NCBI GenBank assembly: GCA_965232015.1
Contig: OZ246946.1
Span: forward strand, 1,984,001 to 2,048,000
From: JAJEAO01 sp963667635
GTDB lineage: Bacteria; Acidobacteriota; Vicinamibacteria; Marinacidobacterales; Marinacidobacteraceae
Direction of reading: 5' to 3'
DNA length: 64,000 nucleotides
Shown here one piece after another: positions 45,197-55,000 of the stretch (its first letter is position 1; every line of letters begins with the position of its first letter). Below the pieces are notes generated by a model. It was given only the letters and a program-made list of their open reading frames with translations. It made no database searches and was not told the DNA's origin. Made by a program: the position numbers and the translations under genes.

Positions 45197-45622
45197 ATGA
45201 GAGCCGATGGATTCCTGAGCATTCGCCGTGCACTGCTCGCCGCAGCGCTTGTGATTCTGGGCGCGGGGGCGGCCATGGCCCAGGAGGCCGAAGCCGAGGA
45301 GGAAGAGGCTCCCCTCAGCTCGGGGGACATCACCGAGGAGCACGTCGGTGAGGATGTCGTCGTGCAGTCGAGGGTTTACCGCGTCGCGCGGAACCGGACC
45401 GGCGTCTATGTCTATCTGGACGCCGACACGTCCACCGGCTTCCAGGCGGTGATCCCGCTGAGCGCGATCCCGAACTGGGGCGGGGCCGACCCCGAGAAGC
45501 GCTACGCCCAGCGGCGCATCGTGCGCGCCAGCGGCGAGGTCGAGCAGCAGGGCGAGACGCTGTTCATCACCGTCCGCGAGCCGGAGCAGCTCCGGGTCAT
45601 CCCGAGACGTCGCCGGAGGTAA
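45197..45622 (+). CDS. Small secreted protein, unknown
   Basis: This 141-residue precursor starts at ATG 45197 after AAGGAG. A signal peptide (LLAAALVILGAGAAMAQ) is followed by an acidic stretch (EAEAEEEEAP) and about 90 residues rich in beta strands: ITEEHVGEDVVVQSRVYRVARNRTGVYVYLDA...FQAVIPLSAIPNWG...RIVRASGEVEQQGETLFITVREPEQL. This resembles a small OB-fold of the exported bOB type, but I am not certain. It ends with an arginine cluster. Confidence 0.75.
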   Translation: MRADGFLSIRRALLAAALVILGAGAAMAQEAEAEEEEAPLSSGDITEEHVGEDVVVQSRVYRVARNRTGVYVYLDADTSTGFQAVIPLSAIPNWGGADPEKRYAQRRIVRASGEVEQQGETLFITVREPEQLRVIPRRRRR

Positions 45623-46042
45623 CTCTGGAGCGCCGGACTCCAGTCCGGCAATTCCGGCCGGGCTGACTCCTCGCGAGTGCCACTCTGGAGAGTGGCGCTC
45701 CATGCCCCCGGCCCGCTCGGCGCTCCGCGCCTCTGATCCCAGCCTTCGCTCCGCTCCAGGCTGCGATCAACACTTCTTTCTCTCTCGGAGAGGTGGGAAG
45801 AATCCCCTCTCTCCGAACCTCTCCCCCCGGAGCGCCGGACTCCGCCGGTTCTCCCGGCCAGTTCTCCCGGTGGGGGCGGGGCCCGGCACCGAGAGACGGA
45901 TCCGACTGGCGCCGGATACGGATTCGCCCGGCCCAACCTCGCAAGCGGGAGAACCGGGGCGGTCCCTACAGCGCCGACTCACCCTGGAACGCCGCTTTCG
46001 ATAGCGGCGCTCCCTTGCCGGGACGCTGACGGCGCGTGGGCG
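45623..46042. repeat. 420-bp gene-free repeat cluster
   Basis: It contains palindrome GCCGGACTCCAGTCCGGC (45632-45649), palindrome GCCACTCTGGAGAGTGGC (45679-45696), and the inverted form of the CCGGGAGAACTGGCC element (45848-45876). A further imperfect hairpin, CGCCGCTTTCGATAGCGGCG, is near 45989-46009. A TTCTCTCTCGGAGAGG...CCTCTCTCCGAA inverted repeat lies near 45777-45818. I see no gene. This is the densest repeat cluster in the window. Confidence 0.8.
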
Positions 46043-46483
46043 TCAGCTGCCCCGCCCGGCGTCCACCTTGGCGAAGAACTGGAGCCCCCGGCCGTCCAGA
46101 CTCCACTTCCCGGCGCCCACCATGGCGACGAACAGGAACAGGAAGCAGTAGAGAACCGCCAGTTCGCCCCGGTTTTCGATCGGCCACCAGCCGAGCATCA
46201 TCTCGTCCTCGCCGGCGCGGAACTGGTGCGCCATGAAGTACGCGACGGCCATCTGCCCGCTGCTGATGAAGGCGGCGATCCCGGTCATGAAGCCGACCAT
46301 GATCAGGAGACCGCCGACCAGCTCGATCAAGCCCGCGAGCCCCATGAGGCTCATCAGCTCGCGCTGCGTCCCGCCCATGAGACCGAACATCTTCTGGAGC
46401 CCGTGGCAGGCGAACAGGAATCCGCCGACGATGCGCAGCAAGGCGTACGCGGAGTCCCGGTGCTGGGACAGGATGGTCTGCAT
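46043..46483 (-). CDS. DoxX family membrane protein
   Basis: This 146-residue protein has four membrane segments: YALLRIVGGFLFACHGLQKMFG, LAGLIELVGGLLIMVGFMTG, FISSGQMAVAYFMAHQF and LAVLYCFLFLFVAMVGAG. The ATG at 46483 follows AGGAGA. The GFLFACHGLQKMFG and QMAVAYFMAH motifs are typical of DoxX. Roles proposed for DoxX proteins include redox and thiol stress integration; a specific role cannot be assigned here. It lies 37 bp downstream of the DUF5916 gene on the same strand. Confidence 0.9.
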   Translation of the reverse strand: MQTILSQHRDSAYALLRIVGGFLFACHGLQKMFGLMGGTQRELMSLMGLAGLIELVGGLLIMVGFMTGIAAFISSGQMAVAYFMAHQFRAGEDEMMLGWWPIENRGELAVLYCFLFLFVAMVGAGKWSLDGRGLQFFAKVDAGRGS

Positions 46484-46520
46484 GTCATGTCTCCTTTCCC
46501 GTCGCTGACGGGAGTTCAGG

Positions 46521-48920
46521 TCAGAAGTCCACCAGGATGGTGTACTTCGCGATCAGCGCCCGATCGTTCGGCCCGCCCAGGACGTGCCGCCGATCGTTCA
46601 GGACGATGAAGAAGTCCGAGAGCGGCCGGTGGATCAGGTTGAAGCGGATGTTCGTGTCCCACTCTTCGGTGATGCTGTTGTACTGGATCAGCGCCCGCAG
46701 GAACATCCGGGTCGTGAACGTGTGGGTGATCCGGACGGTCAACAGATCAGCCACGAATGCGCCGCCGGGCAGCACGATGTCGTTGCGGGTCCAGCCCGCG
46801 TAGGCGGTGAACCGGGGCTCGAAGCGCACCACCGTGCTCAGGTTCAGCGCCTTCCGGTCCCCTCCGTAGAACGTCCCCCAGTCGTAGCGCACGTTGAGGG
46901 ACAGCGGACGGCTGGGGTCCGAGAAGAGCATGACGAAACCGTCCTCGTACTGGTAGCGGTCCGCGGGGACGACGGTCGTGGGGTGGATGGCGAACTCGGA
47001 CGACGGGTTCTCGATGCTGTGGTTGTAGCCGAACTCCAGCATCGCCCCGTTCTGGTGCCGGAACGAGAAGTGGGCGTTCGTGTAGCGGCTCACCAGGTTC
47101 CCCTCGGGGTCCACGTAGTCGTTGAACTCGAGGTGGGGGTTGAACTCCCGGAGGAAGCCGCTCCAGCGCTCGGGGCGGTAGTGGTAGCCGACGTAGCCGA
47201 GGATCCGCCGAACCCCGAGCCGCGGCGCGAACCCCATCTCGGGGTTGAAGTCCTCCCCGAGATGCGACCACGCCGCCCGGAGCTGCCACAGCCGGCTGTC
47301 GTAGTTGGCGGCGAAGCGCCCCGCGTTCTGGTCGCCAGTGCGCCCCGGACTCGCCGTGCGCGCCCAGTAGGAGTTGAGCTCCAGCTCGGGAGTGACCCGG
47401 ATGTTCGCGTCGGCGCCCACCGAACGGTTGTAGTGGTCGCTCCCGGAACCCGACTCCCGATTCAGGAAGATCGCCCCCACATCCGAGTTGGCGCCCACGT
47501 TCCGCCGGACCCGCGCCGCCGAGAAATTCTCGGCGGGCGTCAGTTCGTGGTCGCCGGTCTGGATGTTCATCGCGCCGAGTTCCCACGCCCCCGCCCGTCC
47601 GGTGAGCCGGCCGCCGCCGAGGACCGGGATGGGGACCCCGTCCTCCGAGAGGCCGATCCGGCGGCTGAAGAACAGGTAGAGATCGTCCCCCCGGCTCTGG
47701 GTGGCGCGCAGCGTGGCCGGGTTGAACGCCTGCCCGAAGTCGGCGCGGAACTGGGTGATCCGCGAATCCGACGGGACGCCGAACCGGAAGATCCCCGAGT
47801 TCTCGATGAAGAAGTCGCGCTTCTCCGGGAAGAACAGACTGAACCGGGTCAGGTTGACCTGCTGGACATCGGCCTCCACCTGGGAGAAATCGGTGTTCGC
47901 GGTGAGATCGAGGTTCAGGCCGGTGCCGATCAGGACCTTGGCGTCCACCCCTCCGGTCACGTAGTCGAGCGCGCCGGCCTCGTCTCCCTCCTCCGGCGCC
48001 GAGGTCGCCGAGGCGTAGGGCGTCACCTTGAATCGCCCTCCGGGGACGAGCCCCTGAAGCCCCTCGAGCGTCCCGGAGTAGGAGATCCGGGCGAAATTGA
48101 AGAAACGCGGGATCGGCGCCCAGAACGAGTCCTCGTTCAGCCGCCGGACCCGCCTCAGGAAGTTGATGCCCCAGACCTGCTCCGGACTCTCGCGGAACCG
48201 CATCGTCCGGAACGGGATCGCCATCTCGATCTCCCAGCCCTCCGCGGTGGTCCGGGTCTCCACGAACCAGACGCCGTCCCAGTCCCGATTGAACTCGCGC
48301 CCCTCGTTGAAGACCTGCCCGTCGAACTTGGCTCCGGCCGGGTTCGTCTCGAACATGTACCCGTTGCGGCGGTCGTGGAAGGTGTCCACCACGATGCCGA
48401 AGATGTCTCCGGCGCGCGTCGAGAAATCGCGCGACAGGTCGTTCACGATGATCGCGGACGGGTCGTCGTCGAACGCCTTCGCGCCCACGTAGAGGAACTC
48501 GTCGTCGTAGAGGACCCGGACCTCGGTCCGGAACGTCGCCGGCATCCCCTCGAACGGATTGCCCTGCGTGAACGACGAAGCGACCGGCGCCTCGGACCAC
48601 TCGGCGTCCGTCACCACGCCGTCCACGACGATCTCGGCGGTCGCCCGCGTCGCCGGCAGTCGGCGCTCGAACCGGGCGGTCTCGAAATCCACCGGCGTCT
48701 GGGCGAACGCGGCCCCGGTCGCCACCACGCCCAAGAACGTCGCCACCACGCCCAAGAACGTCGCCACCACGCCCAAGAATGTCGCCACCACGCCCAAGAA
48801 TGTCGCCACCACGCCCGGAAACGCCGCCGCCCACCCCCAAAGGGTCAAACCCCCGAGCCGGGTGGTTGCCGCGGGGACGGCCGCTCCCGAACCGCGCACG
48901 GGGAGCCGAGCCACGCGCAT
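46521..48920 (-). CDS. DUF5916-type outer-membrane protein with N-terminal carbohydrate-binding-like domain
   Basis: This is an approximately 800-residue exported protein. The signal region contains five near-tandem copies of VVATFLG before GAAFAQ. Residues about 85-290 form a CBM9-like sandwich (IVVDGVVTDAEWSEAPVASSFTQ, FLYVGAKAFDDDPSAI). The rest is DUF5916: GINFLRRVRRLNEDSFW, LTANTDFSQVEADVQQVNLTRFSLFFPEKRDFFIEN and many alternating amphipathic strands ending IAKYTILVDF, a C-terminal aromatic typical of outer-membrane barrels. I prefer ATG 48920 to the upstream GTG 48941. The function is unknown; surface binding or uptake is possible. Confidence 0.88.
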   Translation of the reverse strand: MRVARLPVRGSGAAVPAATTRLGGLTLWGWAAAFPGVVATFLGVVATFLGVVATFLGVVATFLGVVATGAAFAQTPVDFETARFERRLPATRATAEIVVDGVVTDAEWSEAPVASSFTQGNPFEGMPATFRTEVRVLYDDEFLYVGAKAFDDDPSAIIVNDLSRDFSTRAGDIFGIVVDTFHDRRNGYMFETNPAGAKFDGQVFNEGREFNRDWDGVWFVETRTTAEGWEIEMAIPFRTMRFRESPEQVWGINFLRRVRRLNEDSFWAPIPRFFNFARISYSGTLEGLQGLVPGGRFKVTPYASATSAPEEGDEAGALDYVTGGVDAKVLIGTGLNLDLTANTDFSQVEADVQQVNLTRFSLFFPEKRDFFIENSGIFRFGVPSDSRITQFRADFGQAFNPATLRATQSRGDDLYLFFSRRIGLSEDGVPIPVLGGGRLTGRAGAWELGAMNIQTGDHELTPAENFSAARVRRNVGANSDVGAIFLNRESGSGSDHYNRSVGADANIRVTPELELNSYWARTASPGRTGDQNAGRFAANYDSRLWQLRAAWSHLGEDFNPEMGFAPRLGVRRILGYVGYHYRPERWSGFLREFNPHLEFNDYVDPEGNLVSRYTNAHFSFRHQNGAMLEFGYNHSIENPSSEFAIHPTTVVPADRYQYEDGFVMLFSDPSRPLSLNVRYDWGTFYGGDRKALNLSTVVRFEPRFTAYAGWTRNDIVLPGGAFVADLLTVRITHTFTTRMFLRALIQYNSITEEWDTNIRFNLIHRPLSDFFIVLNDRRHVLGGPNDRALIAKYTILVDF
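48718..48822 (-). repeat. 21-bp tandem repeat inside a signal-peptide coding region
   Basis: Five consecutive 21-bp units (core CACCACGCCCAAGAA) cover 48718-48822. The first four are almost identical (C/T at one position) and the fifth is degenerate. On the minus strand each unit encodes VVATFLG in the hydrophobic core of the DUF5916 signal peptide. Unit gain or loss keeps the reading frame. Confidence 0.95.
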
Positions 48921-48971
48921 CCGGAGCAGAAAGTAGCACACCGGGCGGAGAACCCGGGGCCCCGCCGGGCG

Positions 48972-50933
48972 TCAGCCTCCGGGCCGGACAAGCCGCCGGG
49001 CCGCGAGCCGTCGGTAGGCGGACAGCGCCGCGAGAGTCACCGGGCCCGGACGCCCGTCACCGACCGACCGGCGCCGCCCCTCGAGGTCCACGAACCACCC
49101 GATCGGAAGCACCTCCCGGGAGGAGCTGGTCAGAAACGCCTCCTCCGCTTCGCCGAAGCGAGCCAGCGGCACGGTCTCCTCGACCCACGGGATCCCGGCC
49201 TCGTCGAGCGCCTCGAACAGCAGCGCGCGGGTGATCCCGGGGAGGAGCCCGCTTCCGACGGGCGCGGTGCGGACCACGCCGCCTTGCACCCGGAACACGT
49301 TGGAGGTCGCCCCCTCGGTGAGCTCACCCCGGTCGTTTCGCAGCAGGGCCTCGTGGGCGCCCACCGCGCCGGCCTCCGCGACCGCGAGCCGCTGCCCGGC
49401 GAGATTCGTGGTCTTGACTCCCGGCGGCAGCCCGCCCGGGACCGCCCGCACCCGGTCGGTCAGCAGCACGCCGACGCCGCCCTGCTCCGGATCCACCGGA
49501 AGCGGAGCGAGCGGCCGCACCAGGATCACGAGCGAGGGAGCGCCGGCCGCCGACCCGGCGGTGAGGGTGATCCGGAGCGAGGACTCCCCGTCCCCGCCGG
49601 CGGCCTGACGGGTCGCGTGGAGACGGGCGGTGATCTCCGCGTTCGCGGGAGCCAGCCGGATGCCGAACCGCTCCGCCGATCGCCGCAGCCGCTCGAGGTG
49701 CTCCTCGAACAGGAGCGGGACGCCTCCGTAGGTCCGGAGGTTCTCGTACACCGCCTCCCCGTGGAGGAACGCCCCATCCACGGCGCTCACGACCGGGGCG
49801 TCGGACGGAAGGATCCGGCCGTCCACATTGACGGCTGCCCCGGACCCGAGGCGTCTCCCGGCCCGGCGCCCCCGGAAGCGGCGGGCCGTCTCCCCAGCGT
49901 CAGCGCCGCTCGCGGGTCCCGGTGCGACCCGCGTGCGCGCTTCGCCGGATGCCCCCGCCTCGGGGAGGATCCCGGCGATCCGGTCCACCGAGAGCGCGAA
50001 CCCCACCGCCGGCCGGGCATCCCCGAACCGCGCGAGCAGGTCGTCGTAACGGCCCCCTCCCCCGATCTCGCGTCCCGCGCCTTCGGCGTGGACCTCGAAG
50101 ATGAGCCCGGTGTAGTAGTCGAAACCGCGCAACTCGGCGAGATCGAAGCGGAAACGGTCGTCGAGCCCGAGTCCTTCCAGTTCCTTCGCCACCGCCTTCA
50201 GCCGCGCGAGCGCCCGCAGGGCCCGATCCGGCAGATCCGCCCCGGAGGCGGCGGCCAGCACCTCGGCGCCGCCCGCGTGGTCGAGCGCGCCGGCGACCGG
50301 GCCGGCGCGGTCCCCGAGCGCCTGCGCGATCCGGCCGCGATCCCTTCGCCACAGCCCCCGAAGCGCCTCCGCCCGCCGGACCTCCCGGTCGGCCTTCCCG
50401 GTGACGGCCAGCGCCTCGTCGAGGAGCGACAGCGGGAACCCGGCGTGACCCAGCGTGAACAACGCCCCCCGGACCCCGAGCCGCTCGAGCGTCTCGAACG
50501 CGAGCAGCAGGATTTCGAGATCGGCGCCCGAGCCGGCGGCGAACCGCTCGACCCCGACCTCTCGCATCAGCGAGGGCGCCAGACCGGGCGCCGGGCGCCG
50601 CACCAGCTCGCCCCGGTAATGCAGCCGGGAGGCGCTTCGCGGGAGCCGGCTCGCCGCCGCCCGCGCCGCGAGCGCGGTGAAGTCGGACCGGAGGGCGAGC
50701 AGGTCCCCACCCTCGGTGAACCGGTAGCTGGCGCGCTCCGACCAGCGGCCGCCCCCGCGCGCGAACACGCCGGCATGATCGAACAGCGGCAGCAGGATCT
50801 CCTCGTAGCCCCACTCGTCGAACACCTCGGCCGCAGCCTGTTCCACGAACCGCCGCCGCCGGGCCTCGGCGCCGGCGTGCGTCACGGCGCCGGAAGGGGC
50901 GCGCAGGAACGGATCGGGGGTCGGGGGCGTCAT
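48972..50933 (-). CDS. hisZ: HisZ (HisG regulatory subunit) fused to a class IV PLP aminotransferase
   Basis: One 653-residue frame carries two complete domains. Residues 1 to about 335 are HisZ, a catalytically dead class II aaRS fold: FVEQAAAEVFDEWGYEEILLP, LALRSDFTALAARAAASRL, MREVGVERFAAGSGADLEILLLAFETL, LRGFDYYTGLIFEVHAEG and ARPAVGFALSVDRIAGIL. A 35-residue Gly/Arg/Ala linker follows. Residues about 370-650 are an aminotransferase class IV domain: VDGRILPSD, FLHGEAVYENLRTYGGVPLLFEEHLERL, the PLP lysine in GVKTTNLAGQRLAVAEA, and LTEGATSNVF. HisZ activates short HisG. The aminotransferase could be a BCAT, D-amino-acid transaminase or PabC type. A sequence error hiding a stop in the GC-rich linker is possible, as is internal initiation at a GTG near 49820. 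Confidence 0.85.
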   Translation of the reverse strand: MTPPTPDPFLRAPSGAVTHAGAEARRRRFVEQAAAEVFDEWGYEEILLPLFDHAGVFARGGGRWSERASYRFTEGGDLLALRSDFTALAARAAASRLPRSASRLHYRGELVRRPAPGLAPSLMREVGVERFAAGSGADLEILLLAFETLERLGVRGALFTLGHAGFPLSLLDEALAVTGKADREVRRAEALRGLWRRDRGRIAQALGDRAGPVAGALDHAGGAEVLAAASGADLPDRALRALARLKAVAKELEGLGLDDRFRFDLAELRGFDYYTGLIFEVHAEGAGREIGGGGRYDDLLARFGDARPAVGFALSVDRIAGILPEAGASGEARTRVAPGPASGADAGETARRFRGRRAGRRLGSGAAVNVDGRILPSDAPVVSAVDGAFLHGEAVYENLRTYGGVPLLFEEHLERLRRSAERFGIRLAPANAEITARLHATRQAAGGDGESSLRITLTAGSAAGAPSLVILVRPLAPLPVDPEQGGVGVLLTDRVRAVPGGLPPGVKTTNLAGQRLAVAEAGAVGAHEALLRNDRGELTEGATSNVFRVQGGVVRTAPVGSGLLPGITRALLFEALDEAGIPWVEETVPLARFGEAEEAFLTSSSREVLPIGWFVDLEGRRRSVGDGRPGPVTLAALSAYRRLAARRLVRPGG

Positions 50934-50950
50934 GCGATGGTCTCCGGGCG

Positions 50951-52003
50951 TCAGTTGCCGATGTAGCGGGACACCAGGGTGCGCGCCTCCGCCGGGTCGC
51001 CGCTGCCGTGCACGATGGCGCGGCCGTCGGGGAACACGACGAGACGCCTTCCTTCGGCCTCGAACTGCACGAGGAACGGAGATCGCCGCACCGACGACTC
51101 GACCTCCGGCAGCGCCGCCAGCCGGATCGCGAGGTCCTCGAGGAACGACCCACCGAGATCCGGCCCGGACCCCGGCCGCACCTGGACCGCGTTCCGGCCG
51201 CAGAGCGTCACGGTCGCCGGGCCCGCATCCCCGCGGAGGAAGACGAAGTCGCGTCGGCCGCACGCCGGGCAGTCGGGATCGGGGCCGCCCACCTCCATCC
51301 GGTAGGAGGTCCGGTCCCACACATCGAGGTGCCAGATCCCGGTGGCGACCGTCTCGGCGCGGCCGGCGAGGATCTTGAGCGCCTCGGCCACCGCGTAGGC
51401 CGTCACCGCCGCCACCGCCGGCGCGATCACTCCGGCGGTGTCGCAGGTCGGGGAGGAGCCTGGCGGAGGAACATCGGGGATCACGCAGCGCAGGCACCCG
51501 GTCCGCCCCGGGACGATCGTGAACGTCATCCCGTAGCTGCCCACGCAGGCGGCGTAGATCCACGGGATCCCCCGCCAGACCGCGACGTCGTTCAACAGGT
51601 AGCGGGTCTCGAAGTTGTCGGTGGCGTCGAGGATCAGGTCCACGCCCTCGGTCACTTCCTTCGCGTTCCCAGCGTGGAGGTCGAGCGCGAGCGGCTCGAG
51701 CCGCACCTCCCGGTTCACCGCCGCCAGCCGCCGCCGGGCGCTTTCCGCCTTCGGCGCGCCCTCCCGCGCATCGGCCTCGGCATAGAGCGTCTGGCGCTGC
51801 AGGTTCGACAGCTCCACGGTGTCGCGATCCACGAACCGCACCGCGCCCACCCCGGCCCGCACCAGCATGTCGAGCGACACCGAACCGAGCGCGCCCGCTC
51901 CCACGACGAGCGCGCGCGCCTTCCCGAGCCGGGCCTGTCCCGCCTCGCCGATCCCGGCGAACAGCGTCTGTCGCGAGTAGCGCCCGTCGGGTCCGGACCT
52001 CAT
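50951..52003 (-). CDS. ThiF/MoeB/HesA-type E1-like adenylyltransferase
   Basis: This 350-residue E1-like enzyme adenylates the C-terminus of a sulfur-carrier protein such as ThiS or MoaD. The Rossmann motif is ALVVGAGALGSVSLDMLVRAGVG (about residue 33), followed by VDRDTVELSNLQRQTL and LILDATDNFETRYLLND. The catalytic cysteine region is SPTCDTAGVIAP, and zinc ligands are CLRC and CPACG. A C-terminal extension of about 100 residues ends VVFPDGRAIVHGSGDPAEARTLVSRYIG, as in several stand-alone ThiF proteins. It lies 17 bp upstream of the hisZ fusion on the same strand. ThiF and MoeB cannot be separated from sequence alone. Confidence 0.9.
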   Translation of the reverse strand: MRSGPDGRYSRQTLFAGIGEAGQARLGKARALVVGAGALGSVSLDMLVRAGVGAVRFVDRDTVELSNLQRQTLYAEADAREGAPKAESARRRLAAVNREVRLEPLALDLHAGNAKEVTEGVDLILDATDNFETRYLLNDVAVWRGIPWIYAACVGSYGMTFTIVPGRTGCLRCVIPDVPPPGSSPTCDTAGVIAPAVAAVTAYAVAEALKILAGRAETVATGIWHLDVWDRTSYRMEVGGPDPDCPACGRRDFVFLRGDAGPATVTLCGRNAVQVRPGSGPDLGGSFLEDLAIRLAALPEVESSVRRSPFLVQFEAEGRRLVVFPDGRAIVHGSGDPAEARTLVSRYIGN

Positions 52004-52015
52004 GCCGGGCGGAGT

Positions 52016-55000
52016 TTAGGCGGCGCTTCGGCCGAACTCCCGGGCGCGCCACACGAAGTAGATGGCGGGAAACACGAGCAGCACGACGAACGCCGCCGTG
52101 ACCACCCCGCCCACCATGGGCGCCGCGATTCGCTTCATCACATCGGCCCCGGCCCCGGAGCTCCACAGGATGGGCAGCAGGCCGAGCGCGGTGGTGGCGG
52201 TCAGCATGGCCACCGGACGCACCCGCCGGAGGGCTCCGTCGAACACCGCTTCGGCGAGCTGGGCGCGGTCCGTGAGGAGACCCTCGGTCTTCGCCGCTTC
52301 GCAGGCGCGGTCGAGGTAGAGCAGCATCACCACCCCGGTCTCCGCGCTCAGCCCGGCGAGGGCGATGATCCCGACCCCCACCGCGATGCTCAGGTTGTAG
52401 CCGAGCGCGTAGAGCAGCCAGAACGCGCCGATCAGGGAGAGCGGCACCGCCGACACCACGATCAGGGTGCGCGATACCGACCGGGTGCTGATCTGGATGA
52501 TGATGAGGATCAGCACCAGCGTGAGCGGGATCATGATCTCCATCCGCTCCCGCGCCCGCAGGAGGAACTCGTACTGACCGCTCCAGCCGAGGCTGTAGCC
52601 GGTGGGAATCTCCACCGCCGCGGCGACGGCCTGCTGCGCCTCCTCCACGTAGCTGCCCACGTCCACGTCTTCGATGTCCACGTAAACCCACGCGTTCGGC
52701 CGGGACTGCTCGCTCTTGATCACCGGCGGCCCCTTGACGAACGACATGTCCGTCAGGAAGGCCAGCGGGATCTGCTGCCGGGTCGGGGTCTGCACCAGGA
52801 TGTCGCCGAACTCGGAGGGGTTGTCGCGCAGGTCGCGGCTGTAGCGCAGGTTCACCGGGTAGCGCTCGAGTCCCTCCACCGTGGTCGTGATGTTCATCCC
52901 GCCGATCGCCGACTGGATGACCTCCTGCACGTCGCCCACCGTGAGGCCGTAGCGCGCGATGGCGTCCCGTCGGATCGTGAAGTTCAGGTAGTTGCCGCCC
53001 ATGGCCCGTTCCGAGTACGCCGAGCGGGTGCCGGGCACATCGCGGATCACGGCTTCGACCCGGCCGCCGAGGGCTTCGAGCACGGCGAGGTCGGGACCCG
53101 CCAGCTTGATTCCGACCGGCGTCTTGATGCCGGTCGAAAGCATGTCGATGCGGGTCTTGATCGGCATCGTCCACGCGTTGGTGAGCCCCGGAAAACGGAT
53201 GGCGTCATCCATCTCGGCGATGAGCCGGTCCGGCGTCATGCCGGGCCGCCACGCGCTCTCCGGCTTCAGCAGGATCGTCGTCTCGATCATGCTCAGCGGC
53301 GCCGGATCGGTGGCGGTGTCCGCCCGCCCGACCTTGCCGAAGACCTGCTCCACTTCGGGGAACTCCCGCAGGATCCGGTCGGTCTGCTGCAGGATCTCCC
53401 GGGCCTTGGTGACGGAGACTCCGGGGAGCGTGGTCGGCATGTAGAGCAGGTCGCCTTCCCACAGCGGAGGCATGAACTCCGACCCGAGGCGCGAGATCGG
53501 CGTCCAGGTGGCGCCGGCCGCGGCGATCGTGAGCGCGAGCACCGCCCAGCGCCAGCGCAGGACCCGCCGGAGCACGGGTCGGTAGAGCGCCATGAGGAGC
53601 CAGGTGACCGGGTTCTTCCCGGCGGGCCGGATCCGCCCCCGGATCCAGTAGCCGGCGAGCACCGGAACGACGGTCACCGAGAGGAGAGCGGCGGCCGCCA
53701 TCGCGTAGGTCTTGGTGAACGCGAGCGGCCGGAACAGCCGGCCCTCCTGCGCTTCCAGCGCGAAGATGGGCGCGAACGAGATCGTGATCACCAGCAGGGC
53801 GAAGAACAGGGTCGGGCCGACCTCCGTCGAGGCGCGGGCGATGATCCGCCAGTGCGGAACCCGGCCGCCGTCCCTCTCCAGGTGCCGATGGGCGTTCTCC
53901 ACGATCACGATCGCGGCGTCCACCATGGCCCCGATCGCGATCGCGATGCCGCCGAGCGACATGATGTTCGCGCCGACCCCCTGCACGGTCATCACGAGGA
54001 ACGCGGTCAGCACCGCGAGCGGCAGCGTGATCACCGCGACGAGCGCCGAGCGCAGGTGGAGCAGGAACACGGCGCACACCAGCGCCACGATCGCCATCTC
54101 CTCGATCAGCTTCTGGCGGAGGGTGGCCACCGAGTTCTCGATCAGGACCGTGCGGTCGTACACCGGAACGACCTCCACCCCGGGCGGCAGACCCGGCGCG
54201 AGTTCTGCGAGACGGGACTTGACCCGGGTGATGACTTCGTGGACGTTCTCGCCGGAGCGCACCACCACGATGCCGCCCACGACTTCTCCCTCGCCGTTCA
54301 GTTCGGCGAGGCCGCGGCGGATTTCCGGACCGAACTGGACGGTCGCCACATCCTCGACGGTGACCGGGGTGCCCGATGCATCCACCCCGAGCGCGATGCG
54401 GCGCACGTCGTCGAGTCCCCGGAGATACCCCTCCCCGCGCACCATGAACTCGGTCTCGGCGGTCTCGAAGACGCGCCCCCCGACGTCGCTGTTGCTGCGG
54501 CGCACGGCGTCCCGGATCCGCGCGAGGGAAATGTCGTAGGCGCGCAGCCGGTTCGGATCCACCGTGATCTGGTACTGCCGGACGAAGCCCCCGACGCTCG
54601 CCACTTCCGAGACGCCCGGAACCGCGGTGAGTTCGTACTTGAGGAACCAGTCCTGCAGCGACCGCAGCTCGGCGAGATCCTGCTCCTCGGAGCGAAGGGC
54701 GTACATGTAGGCCCATCCCACGCCGCTCGCGTCCGGGCCGAGCGTCGGCGTGACGCCCTCGGGCAGCCGGCCGCTCACGTAGTTCAGGACTTCGAGAACC
54801 CGGCTCCGCGCCCAGTAGAGGTCCGTGCCGTCCTCGAAGATCACGTAAACGAACGAGAACCCGAAGAACGAGTAGCCGCGGACCACGGTCGCGGACGGAA
54901 CCGCGAGCATCCGGGTCGTGATCGGGTAAGTCACCTGGTCTTCGACGACCTGCGGCGCCTGACCCGGATAGTCGGTGAAGATGATCACCTGCACGTCGGA

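Noticed and set aside
48718..48822. Possible CRISPR-like array
   Set aside because: The units are directly adjacent without spacers and encode in-frame VVATFLG in a signal peptide.
46584..50966. A 1460-codon plus-strand open frame opposite the DUF5916 and HisZ genes
   Set aside because: It is a shadow of two well-supported minus-strand genes, rich in Arg/Pro/His with no recognisable motif.
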